From Lactiplantibacillus plantarum EGD-AQ4 (GTDB taxonomy: Bacteria; Bacillota; Bacilli; Lactobacillales; Lactobacillaceae): DNA of 64,000 nt. The notes below the pieces were generated by a model. That model did no database searches. It saw only the letters and a list, made by a program, of their open reading frames with translations, and was not told the DNA's origin. The stretch spans positions 372,001 through 436,000 of the forward strand of contig NZ_AVAQ01000001.1 in assembly GCF_000463075.2 (NCBI RefSeq), given 5' to 3'. Below, one piece after another: positions 43,611 through 52,904 of this stretch (within the stretch, counting starts at the first letter, position 1; every line of letters begins with the position of its first letter). The translations under genes and the position numbers were made by a program.

Positions 43611-44569
43611 ATTGTGCTAGTCAATTCGTCATGATTCATGATCAAATCATGCTAGTTTGGATTCCTGTTCGTCAGCCGGTGATCGTCTTAGTCCGACTTC
43701 CGGGGCCGGCTGACAACGCTGGAACAGGGCGGACATCGATTTGAACTCACGCAGAAGTTCGCTGCGCAATTTCAAATACGAGTCTTCTTCTAGCCCGGGA
43801 AGACCACCCGGACAAGAAGAACTTCGCCCTTGAGCATTGTCAGCCAGCCCCTACAGTCGGGAAGCCGCTCGAATGGCAGATGAACGACCACCTATCTTGG
43901 CGCAACAGAACACTGAATATTTGGAACCCAGTCCTTCCTGCAAACGTTGAATTATCATCGATGCTGATTTATGGCATCTAAATACTGGTGAGATGTTTTG
44001 AAGATTATCGATCAATTTCATTGGCAAGTAGTCGTAAGGAGACGTTCAAATTGAAACGTAAGATGATCGGTATTTAAGATTCGGTCAATTCAACGTCCAA
44101 AAGAATCTTGACAACACACAGTGAGGTTGAGGGCGTGTCCAGCTAAACGCAAGAATGACAATTCAGAAATCATTATAAAATAGCATTATAGTTGAATTCA
44201 ATCTGATTGGTTACTAAGAATCAGTGGCCAGTCCATAAAAAAATTGAGCACGCACATGTCCGCCTTTCGAATTCCATCCCGGCTGGAAGGCATTCTGGGC
44301 AAGGCCCAGTGGTGAAATTTCACTTAGCAAGCGTCTTGTGCTTGGTTAGTGAAAGACACCAGTATTTAAGACGTGGGCTGTCGGCTTAAATCTGTGTCCA
44401 CCGCGTTCCGGCCATTGCCCAGAATGCCTGGAGGCCGGCGTAGGATGATCCTATGACTGCACGTTTACGGCAACTCGCACTGTTTCCAGCGGGTCTCAGC
44501 TGGCAGCACTTGAACTTAGAAAACAGCATGATTTAATCATGAATCATGCTAAACAATAATTAGCACAAT
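43611..44569 (+). ncRNA. Large structured RNA unit, copy 1 (about 960 nt)
   Basis: No credible gene, yet related to 56330-57358 over most of its length. The ends pair: ATTGTGCTA (43611) with TAGCACAAT (44561), then a 24-base segment at 43630-43653 with 44525-44548. Inside, GCTGACAACGCT/AGCATTGTCAGC encloses GGGCG/CGCCC, which encloses two hairpins: ATTTGAA/TTCAAAT with CGCAG/CTGCG, and TCTTCTT/AAGAAGA with CCGGG/CCCGG. A 3' domain is closed by the perfect 13-bp helix GGCATTCTGGGCA (44289) / TGCCCAGAATGCC (44416). Most wobble pairs favour the + strand. The size is in the range of the ornate GOLLD/ROOL-type RNAs, but I cannot assign it. Confidence 0.65.
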
Positions 44570-44603
44570 GCGTTACCAGTAGTATATGATTGTTGTTACA
44601 TAC

Positions 44604-44665
44604 AAAAATCACGGCTAACAAGTTCTAACGTAACTTAATACGTGACTTGTCAGTCGTGATTTTTT
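44604..44665. terminator. Bidirectional terminator between fni and the RNA unit
   Basis: AAAAATCACG pairs with CGTGATTTTT, with further TAACAAG/CTTGT pairing inside. It can end fni (reverse) and the RNA unit (forward). Confidence 0.75.
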
Positions 44666-44670
44666 GGCCT

Positions 44671-45705
44671 TTAAAGTGTTTGTTTGTAATTAACAAGTTC
44701 CGGTGATAGTAAGATTTTATCACCCATCCGATGTAAATCGGCAATTGAGGTTGCACCGACCAGTGCCAAGAGTCGTTTTAACTGGTTTTGCCAGTCCGTC
44801 AGCATGGCAATGACCTCATCGTCAGTATGGTGGAGCAATGCGTGGAGTACAGTTCCGGCCATGCCAACAGCATCTGCACCAAGTAACAGGGCCTTCAGGA
44901 CATCGAGTGGTTGGCGAATGCCACCAGCTGCAAAAATGGTCAAGTCTTGTGGATGGTCTTGGACGCTCAGCAAGGATTCCACGGTGGTCAGTCCAAAGTC
45001 ATGCAGATAGGCCATGTCACGCTGTGGTCGCCGCCGATTTTCGATATCTACGAAGTTGGTGCCGCCATGGCCACCGAGATCGATGTAGCGAATACCGGCT
45101 TGGTAAAGTTGCCGCATCGTTGGCTTGGAAATGCCGAATCCGACTTCCTTAACGATGACTGGCACGGGTAAAGCTTGGACGAGTTCTTGAATATTGTCCA
45201 GCCAATGAAAATCACGATCCCCCTCGGGCATGACGATTTCTTGGACGACATTTAGATGCAATTCGAGCGCATCTGCTTGTAACATCTTGATCGCCGTTTG
45301 GGCAGCTGACAGCGGGTGACCCGCGCCGAGATTGCCAAAAATCAGGCCATGGGGATCACTGGTCCGTACGCTACTAAAGGTTCCAGCGAGTTGGGGATCT
45401 TTGATGGCGACACTTTGCGAGCCGGTCGCAATCGGTAAGCCGCAAGCCGCCGCAATTTTTCCGAGCCGTGCATTTAGTTCGCCAGTGTGCGGGGAGCCAC
45501 CAGTCATGGCTTCGATATAGAGCGGACTGTCCCAGTGCCACTGTCCAATGGTCGTACTTAAATTGACGTCGGCGACTGCGGTTTCAGGTAGGGCATCGTG
45601 GCGAATCCGGACTTGGTCGAAGCTATTTGGTTGATCCCCGTGATAATACTTCTCGGCAAGGGAAACGTGTTCGTCTTTACGATGGGATTGTTGACTTTGT
45701 GGCAT
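44671..45705 (-). CDS. fni: Type 2 isopentenyl-diphosphate isomerase
   Basis: 344 aa. FMN-dependent enzyme interconverting IPP and [20 protein letters not shown] opens the protein, and [31 protein letters not shown] and [17 protein letters not shown] are TIM-barrel flavin and substrate motifs. Last gene of the mevalonate operon, 72 bases after mvaK2, GGAGGTGG ribosome site. Confidence 0.94.
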   Translation of the reverse strand: MPQSQQSHRKDEHVSLAEKYYHGDQPNSFDQVRIRHDALPETAVADVNLSTTIGQWHWDSPLYIEAMTGGSPHTGELNARLGKIAAACGLPIATGSQSVAIKDPQLAGTFSSVRTSDPHGLIFGNLGAGHPLSAAQTAIKMLQADALELHLNVVQEIVMPEGDRDFHWLDNIQELVQALPVPVIVKEVGFGISKPTMRQLYQAGIRYIDLGGHGGTNFVDIENRRRPQRDMAYLHDFGLTTVESLLSVQDHPQDLTIFAAGGIRQPLDVLKALLLGADAVGMAGTVLHALLHHTDDEVIAMLTDWQNQLKRLLALVGATSIADLHRMGDKILLSPELVNYKQTL

Positions 45706-45777
45706 TAGGCCACCTCCAATATCAGGTTAATCTGAAAACGAGTCTGGCAGGGTGTGCCAGGCTCGTCAGTAACAGGC

Positions 45778-46869
45778 TTAAGAATTTGGTAAGACGGTAT
45801 CTTGTACCGTGTGAACGTTTAAATTGAGTTGCTCAATACCTTCAGCGGCCCACGCAGCTAAGAGGGGTTGGGGGTCGATCGCTTGATTGATCAAAACGAT
45901 GCCGCAATCGCCACCGCCAGCGCCAGAAGTTTTAGCGGCCGCGCCAGCCTTTTCGGCCAATTGAATCATCCGCTGCAATAGCGGTGTTTCAATCGTGACG
46001 TGACTAAATGTGCCGAGTTTTTGTAGCAGTTGCCGATTCAGGCGTAACTCCGTTTGAATCGTCGTCAGGTCACCGTGATGAAACCCAGTGATCATGCGCT
46101 TCAAGCAGGCTTTACTGGCTTGTAAGAAGGTCTGGTATTCACTGCGCTGTTTGGCTTTGACCAACGCCACTTTATCGACTAAACGCGAGGTTGAAGCTGG
46201 CGATCCGGTCCAGCCAATCATCAAACGCAGGTTAGCAGGTGGCGTTAAGAGTTCAATGCTCAAATCTGGCCAAGTCATTGCTAGTAGTTCGCTGAGACTG
46301 GATTGTGCTTGCTGCAGCTGTAACCAATCGCGATCAAACGAATGGTAGGCGATCCAACCGCCGTAGACACTCGCTGCAATATCGCCCAGCGAACCATTCC
46401 CCTGAACGGAGAGGTGGGCAATTGCCGCTAGTTTGAAGAGTTTCGGCTTATCCATTGGTAAATGGTAAAACTCGCATAATGCCTTGACAGTTGCGACGGT
46501 GACCGCAGCTGAAGAGCCGAGACCATATTTTTTACCATCCGCGCTATCGAGCTCGCTGTTGATCCCCAGGTGATACACCCCGAGGTCGCGACCTAGTTCA
46601 TGGGCATAGCTCTCAGTGTAACTGATTGCCGCCAAAATATAATGAAAGGGGTTATCACGATTATCGAAGACCATCGCGTCACCCTGACGTCGCCAAACGA
46701 TTGAGTTTTCTTGGTATTGTTCTGAAACGATACTCCCAATCGTCTCGCTAGGTGAAATCGTTGCGGTCACAAACTGGTCGAGCGCAACGATAATTGCTGG
46801 ATAACCGCTTTCCACCACTGCGTATTCGCCGGCAATGTAGAGTTTTCCAGGAGCTTTCACCGTTATCAT
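45778..46869 (-). CDS. mvaK2: Phosphomevalonate kinase
   Basis: 363 aa from ATG 46869 (MITVKAPGKLYIAGEYAVVE), nine bases after AAAGGA; an ATG at 46887 overlaps that site. GHMP kinase: the GLGSSAAVTVATVKAL loop binds ATP, and KTSGAGGGDCGIVLI is motif 3. It phosphorylates mevalonate 5-phosphate. Third gene of mvaK1-mvaD-mvaK2-fni. Confidence 0.94.
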   Translation of the reverse strand: MITVKAPGKLYIAGEYAVVESGYPAIIVALDQFVTATISPSETIGSIVSEQYQENSIVWRRQGDAMVFDNRDNPFHYILAAISYTESYAHELGRDLGVYHLGINSELDSADGKKYGLGSSAAVTVATVKALCEFYHLPMDKPKLFKLAAIAHLSVQGNGSLGDIAASVYGGWIAYHSFDRDWLQLQQAQSSLSELLAMTWPDLSIELLTPPANLRLMIGWTGSPASTSRLVDKVALVKAKQRSEYQTFLQASKACLKRMITGFHHGDLTTIQTELRLNRQLLQKLGTFSHVTIETPLLQRMIQLAEKAGAAAKTSGAGGGDCGIVLINQAIDPQPLLAAWAAEGIEQLNLNVHTVQDTVLPNS

Positions 46870-46918
46870 GCCATCATGTCCTTTCATGGTCAGTCATGAC
46901 CATTTAAATTAAACTGCA

Positions 46919-47899
46919 TTAATTTTCTGTTATCGTGATTCCAGGACCGGGTTTGGCAACAATCAGTTGTTCAGGTTCGAAATATTGTTGTAACGCTGTC
47001 TTAATCACGTCAGTATCCTGACCCGCACAAATGATTTTAACGTTTGGGCCAGCGTCCAAAGTATAATAACAGTTTACCCCTTGTGAACGCAAGTCGGTGA
47101 CCGCTTGAATTGCCGTTAGTGTCTCCGCGGTAAAATAATTAAAGGCCGGTTCCGCGCTCAAATTTAGCGCATGCATCCGCATCGCATTAGTCTCTGCAAT
47201 TTGTCCAACCTGCTGTAAATCACGGGCTGCGATGGCTTGTCGCATCCGTTTCAAATCAGCTTCGGCCGTTTGGACCCAAGCTGGATAGTAAGGCGAGGTT
47301 TGAACGACCCGTGCCATCCCAGCAGTTGAACTGATTGGTTTTTGGGTGGCCTTGAGGACGACGGCAATCATCTGAATGTCCCAATCGACAGGGTCCTGTA
47401 TGACTTCAGCATACGAGCTGGCATCGTCATGCCCGGCATGCCATTCAACGAAACCACCGAAAATCGAGCGTGTCGCTGAACCAGACCCCCGACGTGCAAG
47501 GCGTGATAAGTCGCTCAAGTCGAGTTCTAAACCAGCCGCACGACTGGCCGCGCCCGCTAAGGCAGCAAAGCCAGAAGCGGAGGAGGCTAATCCCGCTGAG
47601 GTGGGAACGTGGTTTTCGGTAACGACCTTAGCATAGGCCGGTTGACCACTGCGTTGGCGAACGAGGTCCAAAAACTGACTGATACGGGCCGCTTTTTTAG
47701 CAGTCAAGCGCTGACCATTGAAATCGATTTCGTCGGCCGTCAGTTGTGGCGCAAAGGTCACACTAGTTTGTGTGTAAAAATGGTCTAAGGTGAGCGAGAT
47801 ACTGCCGTTTTGAGGTAGCATTAGTGCGGCATCCTTTTTGCCCCAGTATTTGACCAGCGCAATGTTGGTGTGGGCCTTTGCAGTTACAGTTTTTGCCAT
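46919..47899 (-). CDS. mvaD: Diphosphomevalonate decarboxylase
   Basis: 326 aa. It converts mevalonate 5-diphosphate to isopentenyl diphosphate. AHTNIALVKYWGKKDAALML and PTSAGLASSASGFAALAGAA are signature motifs, and RRGSGSATRSIFGGFVEWHA contains the catalytic Arg region. Second gene of the operon, 19 bases after mvaK1. Confidence 0.95.
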   Translation of the reverse strand: MAKTVTAKAHTNIALVKYWGKKDAALMLPQNGSISLTLDHFYTQTSVTFAPQLTADEIDFNGQRLTAKKAARISQFLDLVRQRSGQPAYAKVVTENHVPTSAGLASSASGFAALAGAASRAAGLELDLSDLSRLARRGSGSATRSIFGGFVEWHAGHDDASSYAEVIQDPVDWDIQMIAVVLKATQKPISSTAGMARVVQTSPYYPAWVQTAEADLKRMRQAIAARDLQQVGQIAETNAMRMHALNLSAEPAFNYFTAETLTAIQAVTDLRSQGVNCYYTLDAGPNVKIICAGQDTDVIKTALQQYFEPEQLIVAKPGPGITITEN

Positions 47900-47918
47900 G
47901 AATTTTCCTCCAAGTTAA

Positions 47919-48857
47919 TTAATCCTCAGTCAAGAGTGGTTCGACCCACGTGGCTGTTGCCCCCGCAGCAGTTAATTCTTGCGCGAGTTGGTTGGCGATA
48001 CTGGCCTCAGGGGCAAGCGCGATCAAACAACCGCCTTGGCCACTACCAGTGAGTTTTGCGGCTAAGGCACCGTGCTGACGGGCAACCGCGAGTAACTGTT
48101 CAAGCGCAGGATGACTGACACCTAAGGCACGTAAGTCATCTTGTGCGCCATTGAGTGCTGTTGCCAGCGTACCCAGATTGCCATCAGCTAGTGCTGTTCG
48201 TGCTTGGCGGGTCATGTCGCCTAAGTGGTCGATTCGTTTTTGAATCGTGGCGCCCTCAATCATCAGTAAGTTACGGACGGTCGCAACGGCAATTTTGGTC
48301 TGACTCTTAATGCCAGTGTCCGCAATCACCAAATAACCGGGTAGCTTGACTGGGATCGGGTAGTTTTCCCGTCCCTTAACGAACCAGACTGGTGATTTTG
48401 CGCTGGCCGTTGCCACGTCGAGCCCACTTGGCTGCCCGTGGGTGTAGCTCTCAGCAATATTGGCGGTTGCCAGCAGTGTTTGGTGCGAAAGTGGGCGTTC
48501 GAAAAAGTCGTAGAACGCACGCGTCACCGCAACTGCGGCGGCTGCTGAAGAACCCATCCCGCGTTCGGAAGGAATATCACTTGTGATGTGAATGTCAAAA
48601 CCTTGGTCCGGTGCGTCAAAGCGTTCCAGCAAAGTTCTGATCAGTGTCTGAATGCCGCCTAAATTGGCAGACATCATGTTGAAGTCGCCGTTGAAATACC
48701 GACTTTTAACGGTCTGGGCGGCATCGCGGCGATGAATCGTCGCCTGCATTTGAATCGTCGAAATTGGCAGGGCAATCGCGGGTTGTCCATAGACGACGCC
48801 GTGCTCCCCAATCAAAATAATTTTGGCATGACTAGTACCGGTAGCTAGATTTTTCAA
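47919..48857 (-). CDS. mvaK1: Mevalonate kinase
   Basis: 312 aa, TTG start at 48857 with AAAGG upstream. GHMP kinase: AKIILIGEHGVVYGQPAIAL, then ERGMGSSAAAAVAVTRAFYD (ATP loop) and KLTGSGQGGCLIALA. First kinase of the mevalonate pathway and first gene of the operon. The pathway supplies undecaprenyl and quinone side-chain precursors. Promoter probably in 48860-48950, reverse strand. Confidence 0.95.
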   Translation of the reverse strand: MKNLATGTSHAKIILIGEHGVVYGQPAIALPISTIQMQATIHRRDAAQTVKSRYFNGDFNMMSANLGGIQTLIRTLLERFDAPDQGFDIHITSDIPSERGMGSSAAAAVAVTRAFYDFFERPLSHQTLLATANIAESYTHGQPSGLDVATASAKSPVWFVKGRENYPIPVKLPGYLVIADTGIKSQTKIAVATVRNLLMIEGATIQKRIDHLGDMTRQARTALADGNLGTLATALNGAQDDLRALGVSHPALEQLLAVARQHGALAAKLTGSGQGGCLIALAPEASIANQLAQELTAAGATATWVEPLLTED

Positions 48858-49108
48858 TCGTGTCGCTGCCTTTCTGTAAGTAGATTGATAATAGCTTCAT
48901 AATACCTTATTCACGTGGATTTTGCCACGGCAACTACGGGCGAGAGGCGGATTTTGAGCTGAAATTAAGTTGACCTGGTTTGGAAACTAACAAATTCAAG
49001 TGGGACTCAGTACACGGTGAATGGCCACAGCATTAAAGGATGGTAACTAGTGGCGGCTAAGCATGAATATGGTAGAATTAAAAAATAATTAGAAATGAGG
49101 GTGATTTG

Positions 49109-49351
49109 ATGTCAGAGACAGAAGTTTACGTGATCATGACTGGTTATGTCGAAGAAACGCCAAAACAAGTCGGGGTGGTTGCAGCGCTCTACGTTTCAGC
49201 AGATCTAAAGCGGGCACAGTTAAAACTAGCGACATTACGACAAGCCTATCCCAAAACCTTCTATGAGTTGTATCATTGCCCACTTGATACGGACTTAGAC
49301 CAGCTTAGTCATTATCCGTCAGTTGAAATCAGTCCCGAAGATTTTGACTAG
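49109..49351 (+). CDS. Hypothetical small acidic protein
   Basis: 80 aa from ATG 49109 (MSETEVYVIMTGYVEETPKQ), with GAGGGTG upstream. Acidic, alpha/beta pattern, no membrane segment. Tyr-rich middle (KTFYELYHCPLDTDLDQLSH). Not recognised. It lies alone between the divergent mevalonate operon and dinG. Confidence 0.65.
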   Translation: MSETEVYVIMTGYVEETPKQVGVVAALYVSADLKRAQLKLATLRQAYPKTFYELYHCPLDTDLDQLSHYPSVEISPEDFD

Positions 49352-49388
49352 AAAAGGGGTTAGGGTCAAGCTCAGTTCATGAATATGC

Positions 49389-49490
49389 TATAATTTAGAT
49401 TGGTATGCGATAAAGCTGTCAATAATCCGTGTGGTGCACGCATCAAATCGGTGGCGGGCCGCGGATCTATCAGGGAATATGACAGCTTTA
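49389..49490 (+). promoter_or_regulatory. dinG promoter and structured leader
   Basis: Extended -10 TGCTATAAT (core 49389-49394) places the RNA start near 49401. Then TAAAGCTGTCA (49411-49421) pairs perfectly with TGACAGCTTTA (49480-49490), enclosing ATCCG (49424) / CGGAT (49462) and a GC-rich inner loop. There is no T-run, so this is not a simple terminator. It ends ~25 bases before dinG. Confidence 0.6.
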
Positions 49491-49515
49491 CAATCAATAA
49501 TCTGGGGAAATGACC

Positions 49516-52320
49516 ATGAAACCAAACACAACTTATGCGGTCGTTGATATTGAGACGACCGGGACTAGTGTGAAGGACGGCGACCGCATCATTCAGATCG
49601 GTTGTGCGTTTGTTAAAAACAATAAAATAATTAATACCTTTGCCGCGGACGTCAATCCGTTGCGGACGGTGCCCGCTGTGATTGAAAATTTGACGGGTAT
49701 TAGTAATGCGCGGGTTCGCAAAGCACCGCCGTTTGACGACTTAGCCGGGACGATTTATAGCCTCCTGCAAGGGACCGTTTTTGTCGCCCACAATGTCAAT
49801 TTTGATTTGCCATTCATTAATAGTGAGTTGCAGCGGGTGGGCTATCCGGAACTACCCATTCAGGCGGTGGATACCGTTTCGCTGAGTCAAATCTTATTAC
49901 CGACGGCGCCGAGTTTTCGGCTGCGCGATTTGAGTCACCAACTCAAAATCGACCACGAACATCCGCATGCCGCGGATAGTGATGCGATTGCGACCGCGCA
50001 TTTGTTTATCAAATTGCAACAGCGCTTGGCGCAGCTGCCGTTGATTACCTTGCAGCAGATGGTCCAATTAACACCGGAATTGCCGCGCGAGACAGCCGAC
50101 TTATTTGCTTACGCTTTTCAACAAGGCAAGCAGCATCCACACCAACTACCGAGTGGCTTAATGATCAAAAATGGGCTGGCATTGCGAAAACAGCGACTGC
50201 CACAGCAAGCCGTTGGACGCAAAGCCGCGCGCTACCCGTTGACCAAAGCGCAAAAGCAGCACTTGTTCGGTGACCGCTTAACTTATCGACCACAACAGGC
50301 GCGGATGATGAATCAAATCTATCGTCACTATGCCAAACAGCCGGCCGAACAACCGCCACTGCTGATCGAAGCGCCGACTGGGACTGGTAAAACTTTAGGC
50401 TACTTATTACCACTAGCTTATTTGGCACAGGATGGTCAGCAGGTCGTGGTCAGTACGGCGATAACGGTGTTACAGACCCAATTGCGTGATCAAGGTGTGG
50501 GGCTGTTAAATCAGCTTTTACCTGAGCCCGTGACGGCGGTCGTCATCAAGGGGAACCAACATTACGTTGACCTGAACCGATTTGCCCGTGGACTAGCATT
50601 ACACGAACATTCCAAGCAAACGCAATTGTTGAAATTACGGGTGCTCGTGTGGCTGACGATGACAACGACCGGGGACCTCGATGAATTGCATCTGAGTACC
50701 TACCAGGCGCCGTATTTTAGTGAAATCGCGCATCACGGGGTGGCGTCACTTAAGGCGGACGACCCGTTCTTTAAGGAAGACTTTTTACGATTCCGTGACC
50801 AACTGACGGCTCAGGCGACGTTTATTATCACCAACCATGCCTACTTGATGCATCACGTGGCACAACTCGGTAGTCGCCAAGAACGGCCATTACTGGTCTT
50901 GGATGAGGCCCAACACTTGGCAGACGGGGTCGTCCGTGATTCACGTCAAAAATTTGACTTCAATGGCTACATGGCCACCTGTCATAGTTTGATTAGTCGC
51001 ATTGATAGCGAACACCGGCTGAACTTACGAGCACTGTTTGCCGAACAACCCCAAGCCGATTATCGGCTCAAGTTGTTAGATAATTCGCTCAATGATACGG
51101 ATCTGCACTTGCAACAATTACAGGCGGCGTTGGCTCGTGCCTTCGTACCCGCGCAGAAGGGCGGCAACCAACCCGTGGAACTCGGTATTACGACCGATGA
51201 GTTGACCGAATTCTTCGCGGCTCATAATCCGTTGATCAAACAATTGCAAACGGCGATTGAAAACTGTTTCTTACAATTTCAACAATTGAATGAACAGTAT
51301 CAACATGACCAGTCACAAGTCTTGCCGAGCGAGCAACACGTGTTAGATGATTTTGACAATCGCCTCCAACATTTGCGCCAAGGCTATGACTTGCTACGAA
51401 CCTGGTTAGTGCCGGCTTCCCGCGAACAACGGGTCTTTTGGGTGAGCTTGAATCAGTGGCACGACCGGGGAAGCTTGACGTTAGCAGGGAGCCTGATCGA
51501 TACGCAGGGCTACTTTAAGACGCAGCTCTATCCCTATTTCAGTGCACCGCTGTTGACTGGGGCAACGTTGTTTGCGACCGGTAAGTCTCAGTACGTTTAT
51601 TCCCAGTTGGATTTAGACCAAGAGACTGCCAAGCATCACAAACTGTCGACACCCTTTGACTTGGCTCATCAGGCCCGTTTGCTGGTGGCGACTGACGCGC
51701 AGGCGAATGAACAGCCGAGTGGTAAACAACGTGTCGCCTATTTGACACGTGCCATTCATGACATTGTGACAGCCACACCGAAACAAACGCTGATCCTGTT
51801 CAATTCGCTCAGCATGATTGAAGCAGTCTTCTATAGTTTGCATCAGACCAATTTGCCTGGTGACCGGGAAATTTTGGCGCAGGGTGTCAATGGGAGTCGC
51901 GAAAAACTCCTGCGCCGGTTTACACAAGGCGACAACGCAATTCTGTTAGGTGCTGGTAGCTTCTGGGAAGGCATCGACTTGCCACAAGAACAGCTGGAAT
52001 TATTGATCGTGACGCAATTACCATTTGAATCGCCTGACCAAACGACGACCAAAGCGCGTTATCAGCAATTGCGGCAAGCTCAACTCAATCCGTTCTATAA
52101 TGAAGCATTGCCGAAAGCCGCTTTGAAGTTGCGTCAGGGAATCGGTCGTTTGATTCGAACGGACCATGATCGTGGCGCCGCTGTGATTTTAGATGACCGG
52201 CTAATGACCAAGCGTTACGGGCAAACGATTATTAAGGCGTTACCGAAGACCTTACCGCCGACAGCTGGGACGATTCCGGAAATTACCGCCGAACTTCAAA
52301 GTTTTTTCAAAACTAAGTAA
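49516..52320 (+). CDS. dinG: DinG-family helicase with N-terminal exonuclease domain
   Basis: 934 aa from ATG 49516 (ATG 49510 is too close to GGGG). Residues ~1-170 are a DEDDh exonuclease of DnaQ type: VDIETTGTSVKDGDRIIQIG, VFVAHNVNFDLPFI, then HPHAADSDAIATAHL. The helicase part has Walker A EAPTGTGKTLGYLLPL, a DEAQ box (VLDEAQHLADG) and motif VI LRQGIGRLIRTDHDRGA. This is the long DinG of Firmicutes, implicated in DNA repair. First gene of dinG-ypmB-aspB-asnS. Confidence 0.92.
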   Translation: MKPNTTYAVVDIETTGTSVKDGDRIIQIGCAFVKNNKIINTFAADVNPLRTVPAVIENLTGISNARVRKAPPFDDLAGTIYSLLQGTVFVAHNVNFDLPFINSELQRVGYPELPIQAVDTVSLSQILLPTAPSFRLRDLSHQLKIDHEHPHAADSDAIATAHLFIKLQQRLAQLPLITLQQMVQLTPELPRETADLFAYAFQQGKQHPHQLPSGLMIKNGLALRKQRLPQQAVGRKAARYPLTKAQKQHLFGDRLTYRPQQARMMNQIYRHYAKQPAEQPPLLIEAPTGTGKTLGYLLPLAYLAQDGQQVVVSTAITVLQTQLRDQGVGLLNQLLPEPVTAVVIKGNQHYVDLNRFARGLALHEHSKQTQLLKLRVLVWLTMTTTGDLDELHLSTYQAPYFSEIAHHGVASLKADDPFFKEDFLRFRDQLTAQATFIITNHAYLMHHVAQLGSRQERPLLVLDEAQHLADGVVRDSRQKFDFNGYMATCHSLISRIDSEHRLNLRALFAEQPQADYRLKLLDNSLNDTDLHLQQLQAALARAFVPAQKGGNQPVELGITTDELTEFFAAHNPLIKQLQTAIENCFLQFQQLNEQYQHDQSQVLPSEQHVLDDFDNRLQHLRQGYDLLRTWLVPASREQRVFWVSLNQWHDRGSLTLAGSLIDTQGYFKTQLYPYFSAPLLTGATLFATGKSQYVYSQLDLDQETAKHHKLSTPFDLAHQARLLVATDAQANEQPSGKQRVAYLTRAIHDIVTATPKQTLILFNSLSMIEAVFYSLHQTNLPGDREILAQGVNGSREKLLRRFTQGDNAILLGAGSFWEGIDLPQEQLELLIVTQLPFESPDQTTTKARYQQLRQAQLNPFYNEALPKAALKLRQGIGRLIRTDHDRGAAVILDDRLMTKRYGQTIIKALPKTLPPTAGTIPEITAELQSFFKTK

Positions 52321-52386
52321 GAAACCATTCCGCAAACAGATAAATTTGCTATAATTAATTTATCTGTTTTTTGAAAGGAAGAGCAT

Positions 52387-52887
52387 ATGCGAGTTCAACG
52401 TAGAAGGCGCCCTGAACGGCTCATTATGATTATCTTGGTTGTCATCCTGGCAATCATTGTGGCCGTATATGGCACGTTATGGGCAGCTCAGCGACCAATG
52501 CATCAAGCCCAAAAGACCGCTTATAGTCTGGCGGTCAGCAAAGGCAAGCTAAAGACGACCACGGCATTTTCACAGTACAATGGCACCAGTAGTTATTACG
52601 TTGTAACTGGGACCAACAGCAAGAACGTCCCAGTCTACGCGTTGATCAACACGAATAAGCACCATAAAACGACCGTTGTCAAACAGTCTGCCGGGATCTC
52701 GCGGACGAAGGCACTTAAAAAGGTCTGGTCGAAACGTAATCCTAGCAAGGTCATCAAGGCGACTCTTGGTGAATATGATGGCACCACCGTCTGGGAAATT
52801 ACCTACTTGAATCAGAAAAAGAATTTGTGTTATGAAATCTTGCAGTATTCGAATGGGAACCAACTGAAATCGATTATTAATATTTAA
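52387..52887 (+). CDS. ypmB: YpmB-like protein (DUF5590)
   Basis: 166 aa. A basic start, one membrane helix (LIMIILVVILAIIVAVYG), then an extracellular two-repeat domain (HQAQKTAYSLAVSKGKLKTT; GISRTKALKKVWSKRNPSKV). It matches the YpmB/DUF5590 plan and sits between dinG and aspB as in Bacillus subtilis. Function unknown. ATG behind GAAAGGAAG. Confidence 0.85.
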   Translation: MRVQRRRRPERLIMIILVVILAIIVAVYGTLWAAQRPMHQAQKTAYSLAVSKGKLKTTTAFSQYNGTSSYYVVTGTNSKNVPVYALINTNKHHKTTVVKQSAGISRTKALKKVWSKRNPSKVIKATLGEYDGTTVWEITYLNQKKNLCYEILQYSNGNQLKSIINI

Positions 52888-52904
52888 CGGTTAAAGGAGT
52901 GCGG

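Noticed and set aside
43611-44569. Reading the paired ends of the RNA unit as terminal inverted repeats of a MITE
   Set aside because: The end sequences of the two units are unrelated to each other although each pair is complementary, and I see no target-site duplication.
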